From: an uncultured Bacilli bacterium
GTDB taxonomy: Bacteria > Bacillota_I > Bacilli_A > RF39 > UBA660
DNA length: 9,462 bases
Assembly: GCA_934090595.1 (NCBI GenBank)
Contig: CAKOJO010000043.1
Coordinates: forward strand, 1-9,462
Direction: 5' to 3'
In this document: in pieces, positions 1 to 6,028 of the stretch
How positions within the stretch are numbered: position 1 is the first letter of the stretch
Layout: each line of letters starts with the position of its first letter
Program-made: the position numbers and the translations under genes
Notes under the pieces: model-generated
What the model was told of the DNA's origin: nothing
Databases searched by the model: none
What the model saw: only the letters and a program-made list of their open reading frames with translations

Positions 1-14
1 TTAAAAAATTAGTA

Positions 15-42
15 TTTACAAATACATTTTTTGTGGTACAAT
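15..42 (+). promoter_or_regulatory. SigA-type promoter for the glyS leader
   Basis: The -35 box TTTACA (15-20) and the -10 box TACAAT (37-42) are separated by 16 bp. A TGG triplet before the -10 box gives it extended -10 character. Transcription should start near position 49, which leaves a leader of about 147 nt before the glyS start codon. The boxes are seen directly; their activity is inferred. Confidence 0.7.
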
Positions 43-48
43 ATAAAT

Positions 49-160
49 GTATTATTTATTGATGCGAAGATAAGGCTTGGAAACCTTTAGCACTGTTATA
101 AAAGAGATTCTTAAAGAATAAGTAAAGTGGAACCGCGGATTTAATTCGTCTTTACATGTT
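49..160 (+). promoter_or_regulatory. Short T-box leader (tRNA-Gly sensing) of glyS
   Basis: The T-box sequence AAAGTGGAACCGCGG lies at 124-138. It fits the antiterminator fold: helix A1 GTAAAG (122-127) with CTTTAC (150-155), the TGGAACC bulge (128-134) that would pair with the tRNA 3' end, and helix A2 (135-140 with 144-149). Upstream is only one small hairpin, with AAGG (72-75) pairing CCTT (84-87) on a TGC/GCA base (63-65 with 90-92). Its loop contains GGA (79-81), a glycine codon followed by A; GGC at 74-76 is the other specifier candidate. A second AT-rich hairpin is at 107-119. T-boxes sense uncharged tRNA and commonly precede aminoacyl-tRNA synthetase genes. The distal part of stem I is missing, and I find no convincing terminator stem before the U-rich stretch at 168-175, so the off state may be translational. 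Confidence 0.82.
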
Positions 161-195
161 TTTTAAGTTTTTTTTATTACAAGGGAGGAAATATT

Positions 196-1554
196 ATGGA
201 AATGGAAAAAATGGTTAATTTTTGTAAAAATTATGGTTTTATATTTCAAGGAAGTGAAATATATGGTGGTCTTGCTAATACTTGGGATTACGGTCCACTT
301 GGGTCAAGACTTAAAAACAATGTAAAAGATGCATGGAGAAAAAGATTTATTCAAGAAAGAAAAAATGCTTATGAAGTTGATGCAGATATATTAATGCATA
401 AAAAAGTATGGGAAGCATCAGGACATGTTTCTAGTTTCTCTGACCCATTAATTGATTGTAAAGAATGTAAAATGAGAGTGCGAGCAGATAATTTAGTAAA
501 TGATTTTACTGATTCTTCAATTGGGGATACTTTAAACGAAGAAGACTTAATAAAATACATAAGAGACAATAAAATACCTTGTCCTAAATGTGGTAAAACT
601 AACTTTACTGATGTACGTCAATTTAATCTTATGTTTGAAACATATCGTGGTGTTACTAATGACTCAAAAAGTGTTATTTATCTAAGACCAGAAAATGCTC
701 AAGGAGAATATGTAAATTTCTTAAATGTTCAAAGAAGTATGCGTGCTAAATTACCATTCTCAATTGGTCAAATAGGTAAAGCATTTAGAAATGAAATAAC
801 TCCAGGTAACTTTACTTTTAGAACTATTGAGTTTGAACAAATGGAATATCAAACTTTCTGTAAAGAAGGAACTGATAGTGAAATATATAATTATTTCAAG
901 GAATATGGTAAAAAGTTCTATATGGACTTAGGTTTAAAAGAAGAACACTTAAGATTTCACGATCATGAAAAACTAGCACATTATGCCAAAGAAGCCTGCG
1001 ACATAGAATATAAATTTCCATTTGGATGGGGAGAAATAAATGGTACTCATAATCGTACTAATTTCGATTTATCTAATCATCAAGAATATTCTAAAGTAAA
1101 ACAAGAATACCTTGATCCTGAAACAAATGAAAAATTTGTACCATATGTAATAGAATCAACTTATGGACTTGATAGAACTATTCTTGCAATTCTTTTCGAA
1201 GCATACGAAGAACAAGAATTAGAAAATGATACAAGAGAAGTTCTACATCTTACACCATACCTAGCACCATATAAAGTATGTGTATTACCACTTGTAAAAA
1301 AATATCATAGTGATAAAGCAAATGAAATATATGAAAGATTACAAAAAGAGTTCATGACTGCTTATGATGATACTGGATCAATTGGAAAAAGATATAGAAG
1401 AAGTGATGCAATTGGTACTCCATATGCAATTACTATTGATGATGATACTATAAATGATGGTACTGTAACTCTTAGAGATAGGGATACAATGGAACAAGTA
1501 AAAATGAGTATTGATGAAGTTATTTCATATGTTAATGATAGAATTAAGTTTTAA
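196..1554 (+). CDS. glyS: Glycyl-tRNA synthetase, homodimeric (alpha2) type
   Basis: This cytoplasmic class II enzyme charges tRNA-Gly with glycine using ATP. The 452-residue chain is the single-polypeptide type, not the split GlyQ/GlyS type. The N-terminal catalytic core starts with an FCKNYGFIFQGSEIYGG segment. A zinc-ribbon-like insert has Cys88, Cys91, Cys129 and Cys132. Motif 2 includes FRNEITPG (197-204), the glycine-site region contains NRTNFDLSNH (286-295), and motif 3 is STYGLDRT (321-328). The C-terminal anticodon-binding domain runs from about residue 355 to the end. The length is normal for the family. The SD AAGGGAGGA (181-189) sits 6 bases before the ATG at 196. The gene is preceded by a glycine-type T-box leader, which supports both the identity and control by tRNA-Gly charging. 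In Bacillus, glycyl-tRNA synthetase genes lie near dnaG and sigA; here sigma-like genes follow directly. Confidence 0.97.
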   Translation: MEMEKMVNFCKNYGFIFQGSEIYGGLANTWDYGPLGSRLKNNVKDAWRKRFIQERKNAYEVDADILMHKKVWEASGHVSSFSDPLIDCKECKMRVRADNLVNDFTDSSIGDTLNEEDLIKYIRDNKIPCPKCGKTNFTDVRQFNLMFETYRGVTNDSKSVIYLRPENAQGEYVNFLNVQRSMRAKLPFSIGQIGKAFRNEITPGNFTFRTIEFEQMEYQTFCKEGTDSEIYNYFKEYGKKFYMDLGLKEEHLRFHDHEKLAHYAKEACDIEYKFPFGWGEINGTHNRTNFDLSNHQEYSKVKQEYLDPETNEKFVPYVIESTYGLDRTILAILFEAYEEQELENDTREVLHLTPYLAPYKVCVLPLVKKYHSDKANEIYERLQKEFMTAYDDTGSIGKRYRRSDAIGTPYAITIDDDTINDGTVTLRDRDTMEQVKMSIDEVISYVNDRIKF

Positions 1555-1569
1555 ACTTAGTTCTTTTTC

Positions 1570-1598
1570 TTGACTTTTTGTTCGCTTTGTGGTATAAT
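1570..1598 (+). promoter_or_regulatory. Strong SigA promoter with extended -10 for the sigma-like gene pair
   Basis: TTGACT (1570-1575) and a perfect TATAAT (1593-1598) are spaced by 17 bp. TGG before the -10 box gives an extended -10. The predicted start near 1605 leaves a leader of only about 19 nt, containing the SD AGGGGG (1610-1615). This close-to-consensus promoter suggests vegetative expression of the two downstream genes independently of glyS. Confidence 0.85.
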
Positions 1599-1623
1599 TA
1601 GGCTAACTTAGGGGGTTGATGGT

Positions 1624-2487
1624 ATGACTAATGATTTAAATAGTTATGATCTTTATTGTGATGATATTGAAAGTACTGAAGTTTTAACACCACAAGAAGA
1701 ACAAGAACTATTAATTAGATATCATAATGGTGATTATGAGGCGAGAAATAAACTTGTTGAATCTAATTTAAGATTGGTTAGAAAGCTAGTCTCAAAATAT
1801 AAAGGATTAAACATATCATTAGGAGATCTAGTACAAGATCTTAGTTTGTATCTGTTTACAGTGGTAGATAACTTTGATTTGTCTAAAGGTTGCAAACTTT
1901 CTACTTATGCTCAAAGATGTTTGGAATTTAGATTAACAGATTATTTAGACCGACAAATTAAGAATCCATTATTTACTAAAAGAGATAGAATTGAATTTAG
2001 TATTATAAATAAATTTTATTATAATTACGCTAATGAAAATGGTTCTTTTCCAGATATTGAAACAATTGCTAATAATACAAGATTTTCAAAAAAAAGAATT
2101 ACTTATTTGTTTAACATTTCTAATTGTACGACATCACTAAATGGATTAATCGATGATAATTATTGTGAAACAATGGAACAAGATGATTTTGAAAATGAAG
2201 ATGTATATAGAGAAAGTAATTATATACCAGATAATAGTGATTTAGAAGAAGAAGTGTGTTCGAGACTTAAACACGAAGCTTTAAAAAAATTGATATTATC
2301 TAATAATAAACTTACTGACATTGAAAAAAGAAATATTAGTATGATGTATGGTTTTGATGATGGAGAATATAAAACATGTAGAGAGGTCGGAAAAGTTTAT
2401 AATGTATCACATTCTGCGATTGATTGTTCTGTCAAAAATGGTATAAAAAAAATAAAAAAAATTCCTTGTATTAAGGAATTTAAATAA
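1624..2487 (+). CDS. Divergent sigma-70-family protein, first of a tandem pair
   Basis: This looks like an RNA polymerase sigma factor of the RpoD/SigA type, but divergent. Residues 21-60 (LTPQEEQELLIRYHNGD and on to the NLRLVRKLVSKY stretch) match regions 1.2 and 2.1. Residues 61-96 match region 2.2-2.3, with DLVQD, VDNFDLSKG and LSTYA. The tryptophans that normally follow STYA and help melt the -10 element are replaced (STYAQRCLEFRL). A region-3-like helix-turn-helix covers about 118-165, and an acidic linker about 176-212. Region 4 runs from about 229 to 282 with its DNA-binding helices at 250-276. The length (287 residues) is short for a primary sigma. The promoter at 1570-1598 drives it, and the ATG at 1624 is 8 bases after the SD. 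It could be an alternative sigma or a regulator that has lost core sigma activity; the promoter it recognises is unknown. Confidence 0.8.
   Translation: MTNDLNSYDLYCDDIESTEVLTPQEEQELLIRYHNGDYEARNKLVESNLRLVRKLVSKYKGLNISLGDLVQDLSLYLFTVVDNFDLSKGCKLSTYAQRCLEFRLTDYLDRQIKNPLFTKRDRIEFSIINKFYYNYANENGSFPDIETIANNTRFSKKRITYLFNISNCTTSLNGLIDDNYCETMEQDDFENEDVYRESNYIPDNSDLEEEVCSRLKHEALKKLILSNNKLTDIEKRNISMMYGFDDGEYKTCREVGKVYNVSHSAIDCSVKNGIKKIKKIPCIKEFK
2459..2481 (+). other. Hairpin overlapping the end of the first sigma-like gene
   Basis: A 9-bp inverted repeat has arms at 2459-2467 and 2473-2481 around a 5-base loop. It covers the last codons of the first sigma-like gene and lies 9 bases before the SD of the second. 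There is no U tract after it on the plus strand, so it is not a plus-strand terminator. Read on the minus strand it is followed by a run of T, but no minus-strand gene is visible there. It could affect mRNA processing or the relative expression of the two genes. Confidence 0.5.
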
Positions 2488-2502
2488 AAAGGGGAAGATA
2501 TT

Positions 2503-3294
2503 ATGGTTGAAAATTTAAAAATATATGAAGAAAATTTAAAAAATATTAAAAAATTAGGACAAACAGAAAGAAAAGAATTATTTATTAGATATAAAAATGG
2601 TGATCTTGAAGCAAGAAAGAAATTTATAGAAAGTTATTTAAATGACATTAGAAGAATAGCTTCAAAGTATGAAGATTTAGATATATCAATTGAAGATATA
2701 ATTCAAGATGCTAGTATTCAATTTATTAATCATGTAGATAGTATTGAATTATCCGATATTGAAAAATTGTCTGTTTTAAACATTTACTTACATACTATTA
2801 TTGATGATATGGTAGAAAGAGCACAATATAAGCCTTTACTAAGAACTGGAGAAAATAAAATATTAAATAACATCAATCAATATATAGAACAATACGAAAG
2901 TGTATATGGATGCAGTCCTGATGAATGTTATATTGCCGCAGAACTTGGCTTATCAGTAGAAAAAGTAAAATGTGTACTTGATGATAATAAAAAACTTCGT
3001 TATTTAGATGAAGAAAATGAAGATAGTGTTATTGATGAAGTAAGCTATGAAGATATAGTGTGTTCTAAATTAGCTTATAAAAAATTAAAAGAAGACATAT
3101 TAAGAGATAAAAAGTTAACTGATTTAGAAAAGAAATACATAAGTAGTGTATATGGTTTCTTTGATGATACTCCAAAGGATTACAAAGAAGTGTCTAAAAT
3201 ATTTGATGTTAGTCCTCAAACAGTAAAGCAACGTACTACGAGTGGAATTAAAAAAATTAGACAATATGGATCTTATGTAAAGAGTTATAGATAA
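2503..3294 (+). CDS. Divergent sigma-70-like protein, second of a tandem pair
   Basis: This is a paralogue of the preceding gene and even further from a standard sigma factor. The shared framework is clear: an ERKELFIRYKNGDLEARKKF segment (22-41), SKYEDLDISIEDIIQD (54-69), and a C-terminal region 4 from LTDLEKKYISSVYG (205-218) through the helix-turn-helix at about 226-251 (KEVSKIFDVSPQTVKQRT). A middle helix-turn-helix of region 3 type lies at 136-160. Region 2.3-2.4, which melts and reads the -10 element, is hardly recognisable (residues 80-108, no STYA and no tryptophans). Promoter melting by this protein alone is therefore doubtful. The SD AGGGGAAG (2490-2497) precedes the ATG. A 15-base gap from the previous stop implies co-transcription. 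It may act with its neighbour as a two-part sigma, as a modulator, or as a -35-binding regulator. Confidence 0.72.
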   Translation: MVENLKIYEENLKNIKKLGQTERKELFIRYKNGDLEARKKFIESYLNDIRRIASKYEDLDISIEDIIQDASIQFINHVDSIELSDIEKLSVLNIYLHTIIDDMVERAQYKPLLRTGENKILNNINQYIEQYESVYGCSPDECYIAAELGLSVEKVKCVLDDNKKLRYLDEENEDSVIDEVSYEDIVCSKLAYKKLKEDILRDKKLTDLEKKYISSVYGFFDDTPKDYKEVSKIFDVSPQTVKQRTTSGIKKIRQYGSYVKSYR

Positions 3295-3325
3295 AAAAAT
3301 ATTACTTATTCGTAATATTTTTTTT
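3293..3325. terminator. Bidirectional intrinsic terminator between the sigma-like pair and sspI
   Basis: A 13-bp stem has arms at 3293-3305 and 3312-3324 around a 6-base loop (3306-3311). It carries an A run on its 5' side and a T run on its 3' side, so it can terminate transcripts from both directions. The last codons and stop of sspI (minus strand) lie inside it, and the stop of the second sigma-like gene touches its other edge. Confidence 0.88.
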
Positions 3326-3514
3326 GATTATTTTTGCAATATATTCCTTATCTTCGAGTTTTAAATCATTCCAAAACAACTCTAATATAACGCCAAGTCC
3401 TGGTAAAACTATCTCATCACCAGTAGTAACAGATTCATTAATTGTAGTAATTATATCTTCGTAATTATCGCTTTTAATGTTTTCAATTACATTTTTTCTA
3501 ATACTTAAATCCAT
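3302..3514 (-). CDS. sspI: Small acid-soluble spore protein SspI
   Basis: This 70-residue protein matches the SspI family of minor small acid-soluble spore proteins by recall of the Bacillus subtilis sequence. Shared features are the MDL-(S/N)-(I/L)-R start, an alternating charged middle, the core LPGLGV (37-42), a following ELFW (45-48) and a charged helical end. These proteins are made late in the forespore and found in the spore core; their exact job is not well defined. The length is typical. An SD, GGTGA (minus strand, 3523-3519), lies 4 bases before the ATG. The gene has a SigG-like promoter, as expected for a forespore gene. It is transcribed towards the sigma-like pair and shares their terminator. 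It is the best evidence in the window that the organism forms spores. Confidence 0.9.
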   Translation of the reverse strand: MDLSIRKNVIENIKSDNYEDIITTINESVTTGDEIVLPGLGVILELFWNDLKLEDKEYIAKIIKKNITNK

Positions 3515-3528
3515 AATATCACCATTTA

Positions 3529-3557
3529 TATTATGTACTATGTAAAGTTTTTTATAC
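3529..3557 (-). promoter_or_regulatory. Putative SigG (forespore) promoter of sspI
   Basis: On the minus strand, GTATA (3557-3553) and CATAATA (3535-3529) are separated by exactly 17 bp. Both boxes fit the SigG consensus of Bacillus (gHATR, 17-18 bp, CATNHTA). The predicted start is only about 8-9 bases before the ATG, so the SD would sit at the very 5' end of the mRNA, which is unusual and lowers confidence. Confidence 0.55.
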
Positions 3558-3573
3558 TTTTTTTATATTTGTG

Positions 3574-3602
3574 TTGAATAAATTATATTTTACTTATATA
3601 AT
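3574..3602 (+). promoter_or_regulatory. SigA promoter of the lemA-DUF2207 operon
   Basis: TTGAAT (3574-3579) and a perfect TATAAT (3597-3602) are spaced by 17 bp. Transcription should start near 3609, so the mRNA would begin at or within the SD (AGGAGG, 3609-3614) with a leader of about 12 nt. It is divergent from, and close to, the sspI promoter. Confidence 0.75.
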
Positions 3603-3620
3603 TATTCTAGGAGGGATAAT

Positions 3621-4175
3621 ATGAATTATGTAGTTATTGCAATTATTGTGGTATTAGTCTTATTAATTCTTTATGTAATTAGTACTTACAACGGATTAGT
3701 ATCATTAAGAAACAAAAAAGATGATCAATGGGCACAAATTGATGTTCAATTAAAAAGAAGGGCTGATTTAATACCTAATTTAGTTGAAATAGTAAAAGGA
3801 TATGCAAAGCATGAAAGTGAAACTTTAGAAAAAGTTATTGAAGCAAGAAATACTTATATGACTGCTAAAACACCTGAAGATGAAATGAAAGCAAGTGGAG
3901 AAGTAACTCAAGCATTGAATAAATTACTTGCTCTTGGTGAAGCTTATCCAGAACTTAAAGCTAATCAAAACTTCTTAGGACTTCAACAAGATGTGTCTGA
4001 TACTGAAGATAAAATATCTTATGCAAGACAATTTTATAATGATTCAGTACTTACTTACAACAATAAAGTGCAAATGTTTCCATCTAATATAATCGCGGGA
4101 ATGTTTAACTTTACTAAAGCTACTTTCTTTGAAGTATCTGAAAAAGAAAAAGAAGCACCAAAAATAAGTTTCTAG
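3621..4175 (+). CDS. lemA: LemA family membrane-anchored protein
   Basis: LemA proteins are small membrane-anchored helical proteins, widespread in bacteria, with no settled biochemical role. This one has 184 residues, the usual size. An N-terminal membrane span covers about residues 3-22. The conserved LemA core follows: YNGLVSLRN (23-31), then QIDVQLKRRADLIPNLV (residues 39-55), KGYAKHE (59-65), AYPELKAN (113-120) and ARQFYND with YNN further on. The C-terminal part ends in the conserved FPSNIIAGMF segment and a short charged tail. The SD AGGAGG and the ATG at 3621 are well placed. It opens the operon that continues into three DUF2207 genes, a pairing common in Bacillota and suggestive of a shared envelope function, although none has been proven. 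Confidence 0.95.
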   Translation: MNYVVIAIIVVLVLLILYVISTYNGLVSLRNKKDDQWAQIDVQLKRRADLIPNLVEIVKGYAKHESETLEKVIEARNTYMTAKTPEDEMKASGEVTQALNKLLALGEAYPELKANQNFLGLQQDVSDTEDKISYARQFYNDSVLTYNNKVQMFPSNIIAGMFNFTKATFFEVSEKEKEAPKISF

Positions 4176-4198
4176 ACTTACATTGTAAGTCTTTTTTT
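4174..4198 (+). terminator. Intrinsic terminator or attenuator between lemA and the DUF2207 genes
   Basis: A perfect 8-bp stem has arms at 4174-4181 and 4185-4192 around a 3-base loop, followed by a T run to 4198. It begins inside the lemA stop codon. The SD of the next gene (GGAGG, 4199-4203) starts right after the T run. I see no separate promoter in the 33-base gap, so readthrough must supply the downstream genes and the terminator probably sets a lemA-rich ratio. Confidence 0.82.
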
Positions 4199-4208
4199 GG
4201 AGGATAAA

Positions 4209-4382
4209 ATGAAAAAACTAAAATACATACTGTTTGCTTTTGTATTCTTTTTTCTAACACTAAATGTAAATGCTGAATCATTCGATAAAAACACCATGGA
4301 TATTTATATAGATAACTCAGGTGATGCTCATATTACTGAGGTGTGGACTGGTTATTTTGATAAAAATACAGAACTATATAAA
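4209..4382 (+). repeat. 5' end repeat, copy 1 (pairs with 5855-6028)
   Basis: The first 174 bases of paralogue A match the first 174 bases of paralogue B, with about nine mismatches by eye. Five of these are silent. Identity drops sharply right after it, at codon 59. The repeat covers the signal peptide and the first part of the extracellular domain. Confidence 0.9.
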
Positions 4383-5855
4383 AGATACAATAATCTTGGA
4401 GAAAGTGATATTAGTAATCTAAGAGTATCTTTTAATGGCATTACATTTAAAGATCAATATTCATGGGATATACATGAAACATTTGAATATAAAAAATACA
4501 AAAGCGCTATCACTTATAAAGATGGTGGTACAGAATTATGCTTTGGTATATCAGAATATGGTCACAATACTTATATTATCTCATACGAAATATCTGACTT
4601 TATTAGAAATACTGAAGATGGACAAATAATAAATTGGAATCTAATTGATCAGATATTTAAAAAATATGAAATAAAAGTACATAGCAATTTTAAATACGAA
4701 GACATTTATGTTAAATCATTCGGAGACAAAGGAGCAAAAACATACGTTGAAGACGGAATAATCTATGTAAAAAGTAAACATGGTATAAAAAGAGGAGAAT
4801 ATGAAGTTTTATTTGCAGTATTTAAACCAAATACTTTTAATACTGATAATCATTCTAATCGTTCTAACACATCAAACTACTATTTAAATAATGCTATAAA
4901 AGATTATAAAGATCAAAAATCTGATAACTTATTTAACTTTATTGGAATCCTATTATTTCCACTTCAAATAATATTAATTATATCAATAGTATCTTACTAT
5001 TATATAAAAACTAGTCGAATGCCAGAAGATATGTTTAAAAACAATAAAACACTTCCTAAAGATGTAGAATACTTTAGAGACATTCCATGCAATAAAGATC
5101 TATTCGAAGCATATTCAATATCTGATAAATTTTCTATTTCATCAAGCGAATACGATATAATTGGTAGTTTAATACTTAAATGGATACTTGAAAAAAGAAT
5201 AAACATAAAAACTGAAGAAAAAGGTATCATATTCAAAGAAAATAAAACTATTATTATATTTACAGATAACATTCCTAGTAATCCATTAGAAGAAGAATTA
5301 TACAATTTACTTATATCTGCCTCAAAAAATGGTGAGTTATATGGAGATAGATTTAATAGATGGTTTAATCGCGGAAACAATAAAAATAAAATTGATACAT
5401 GGTTAGAAAAGATAAAACTAAATGATAAAAATAGTGAACATGTAGAAAAAATAAAACAAAGAAAAAGAATAATCTCTAATGTTTACAACGTATATGATGA
5501 TTACATTTATAATGAAGCAATTAAACTAAAAGGATTAAAAAAATACTTCATGGACTTCACTAGAATGTATGAAAAAATGCCAATTGAAGTACATCTATGG
5601 AAAGAGTATTTAATATTTGCTCAACTATTTGGTTTAGCGGATAAAGTAGCGGAAGAACTTAAAATGCATTTTCCTGAGATTTCAAAAGAGTTCAATGACA
5701 CTAGACTATTTGACGATATAGTTACCATTTCATCATCAATAAGCGATTTTAGACCTAGTTATAACTATTCATCCGGAGGAGGAAGCTTCAGTGGATCATC
5801 TTCAGGTGGGGGAGGATCTTCTTCATCCGGTGGTGGCGGAGGAGGTTCAAGATAA
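4209..5855 (+). CDS. DUF2207 family membrane protein, paralogue A
   Basis: This is a predicted membrane protein of the DUF2207 family, function unknown, typically found near LemA. It has 548 residues. The signal peptide is 1-22, with likely cleavage after VNA (20-22). An extracellular mainly beta domain spans about 23-235. One membrane span covers about 242-266. A cytoplasmic part begins with the conserved EYFRDIPCNKDL (287-298) and continues to MPIEVHLWKEYLIFAQLFGLA (around 457-477), the segment that best matches the family's conserved Trp/Tyr/Ala block. The Gly/Ser tail starts at about 521 and ends in GGSR. The ATG at 4209 is chosen over an upstream TTG at 4197. It has the SD GGAGG at 4199-4203, gives a proper signal peptide, and aligns with the MKKLKY start of both paralogues. 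The stop overlaps the next start (TAATG). Confidence 0.9.
   Translation: MKKLKYILFAFVFFFLTLNVNAESFDKNTMDIYIDNSGDAHITEVWTGYFDKNTELYKRYNNLGESDISNLRVSFNGITFKDQYSWDIHETFEYKKYKSAITYKDGGTELCFGISEYGHNTYIISYEISDFIRNTEDGQIINWNLIDQIFKKYEIKVHSNFKYEDIYVKSFGDKGAKTYVEDGIIYVKSKHGIKRGEYEVLFAVFKPNTFNTDNHSNRSNTSNYYLNNAIKDYKDQKSDNLFNFIGILLFPLQIILIISIVSYYYIKTSRMPEDMFKNNKTLPKDVEYFRDIPCNKDLFEAYSISDKFSISSSEYDIIGSLILKWILEKRINIKTEEKGIIFKENKTIIIFTDNIPSNPLEEELYNLLISASKNGELYGDRFNRWFNRGNNKNKIDTWLEKIKLNDKNSEHVEKIKQRKRIISNVYNVYDDYIYNEAIKLKGLKKYFMDFTRMYEKMPIEVHLWKEYLIFAQLFGLADKVAEELKMHFPEISKEFNDTRLFDDIVTISSSISDFRPSYNYSSGGGSFSGSSSGGGGSSSSGGGGGGSR
5838..5845 (+). promoter_or_regulatory. Ribosome binding site made from Gly codons of paralogue A
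   Basis: GGAGGAGG within the terminal Gly codons of paralogue A lies 9 bases before the ATG of paralogue B at 5855. No other SD is possible, because the two genes overlap by one base. The same bases therefore code for the Gly tail and position the ribosome for the next gene. Confidence 0.8.
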
Positions 5856-6028
5856 TGAAAAAACTAAAATACTTACTATTTACTTTTATTTTCTTTTTTC
5901 TAACACTGAATGTAAATGCTGAGTCATTCGATAAAAACACCATGGATATTTATATAGATAACTCAGGAGATGCCCATATTACTGAGGTGTGGACTGGTTA
6001 TTTTGATAAAAATACAGAACTATATAAA
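5855..6028 (+). repeat. 5' end repeat, copy 2 (pairs with 4209-4382)
   Basis: This is the counterpart of 4209-4382 at a constant offset of 1646 bases. The longest uninterrupted identical block by eye is about 54-55 bases, ending at 6028, with another of 44 bases before it. Confidence 0.9.

Noticed and set aside
369..569. Minus-strand ORF of 66 codons inside glyS
   Set aside because: It is a shadow of a clearly conserved gene, with no SD or recognisable protein.
1545..1569. AT palindrome after the glyS stop as a terminator
   Set aside because: The 7-bp palindrome has only a 1-base centre and two G-C pairs at best, and the following T-rich stretch is interrupted by C and G. A weak terminator is possible but not supported enough to list.
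1619..1627. ATG at 1619 as the start of the first sigma-like gene
   Set aside because: It is out of frame and runs into TGA after two codons; the SD spacing fits the ATG at 1624.
4197..4208. TTG start at 4197 giving four extra residues for paralogue A
   Set aside because: It lies in the terminator T run, has no SD, and would precede the MKKLKY start shared by all three paralogues; the ATG at 4209 has a good SD.
4435..4629. Plus-strand ORF of 64 codons in another frame of paralogue A
   Set aside because: It is a frame shadow within the extracellular domain of a real gene.
5000..5380. Minus-strand ORF of 126 codons inside paralogue A
   Set aside because: It is antisense to a conserved coding region, low-complexity Ser/Leu/Ile, with no supporting signals.
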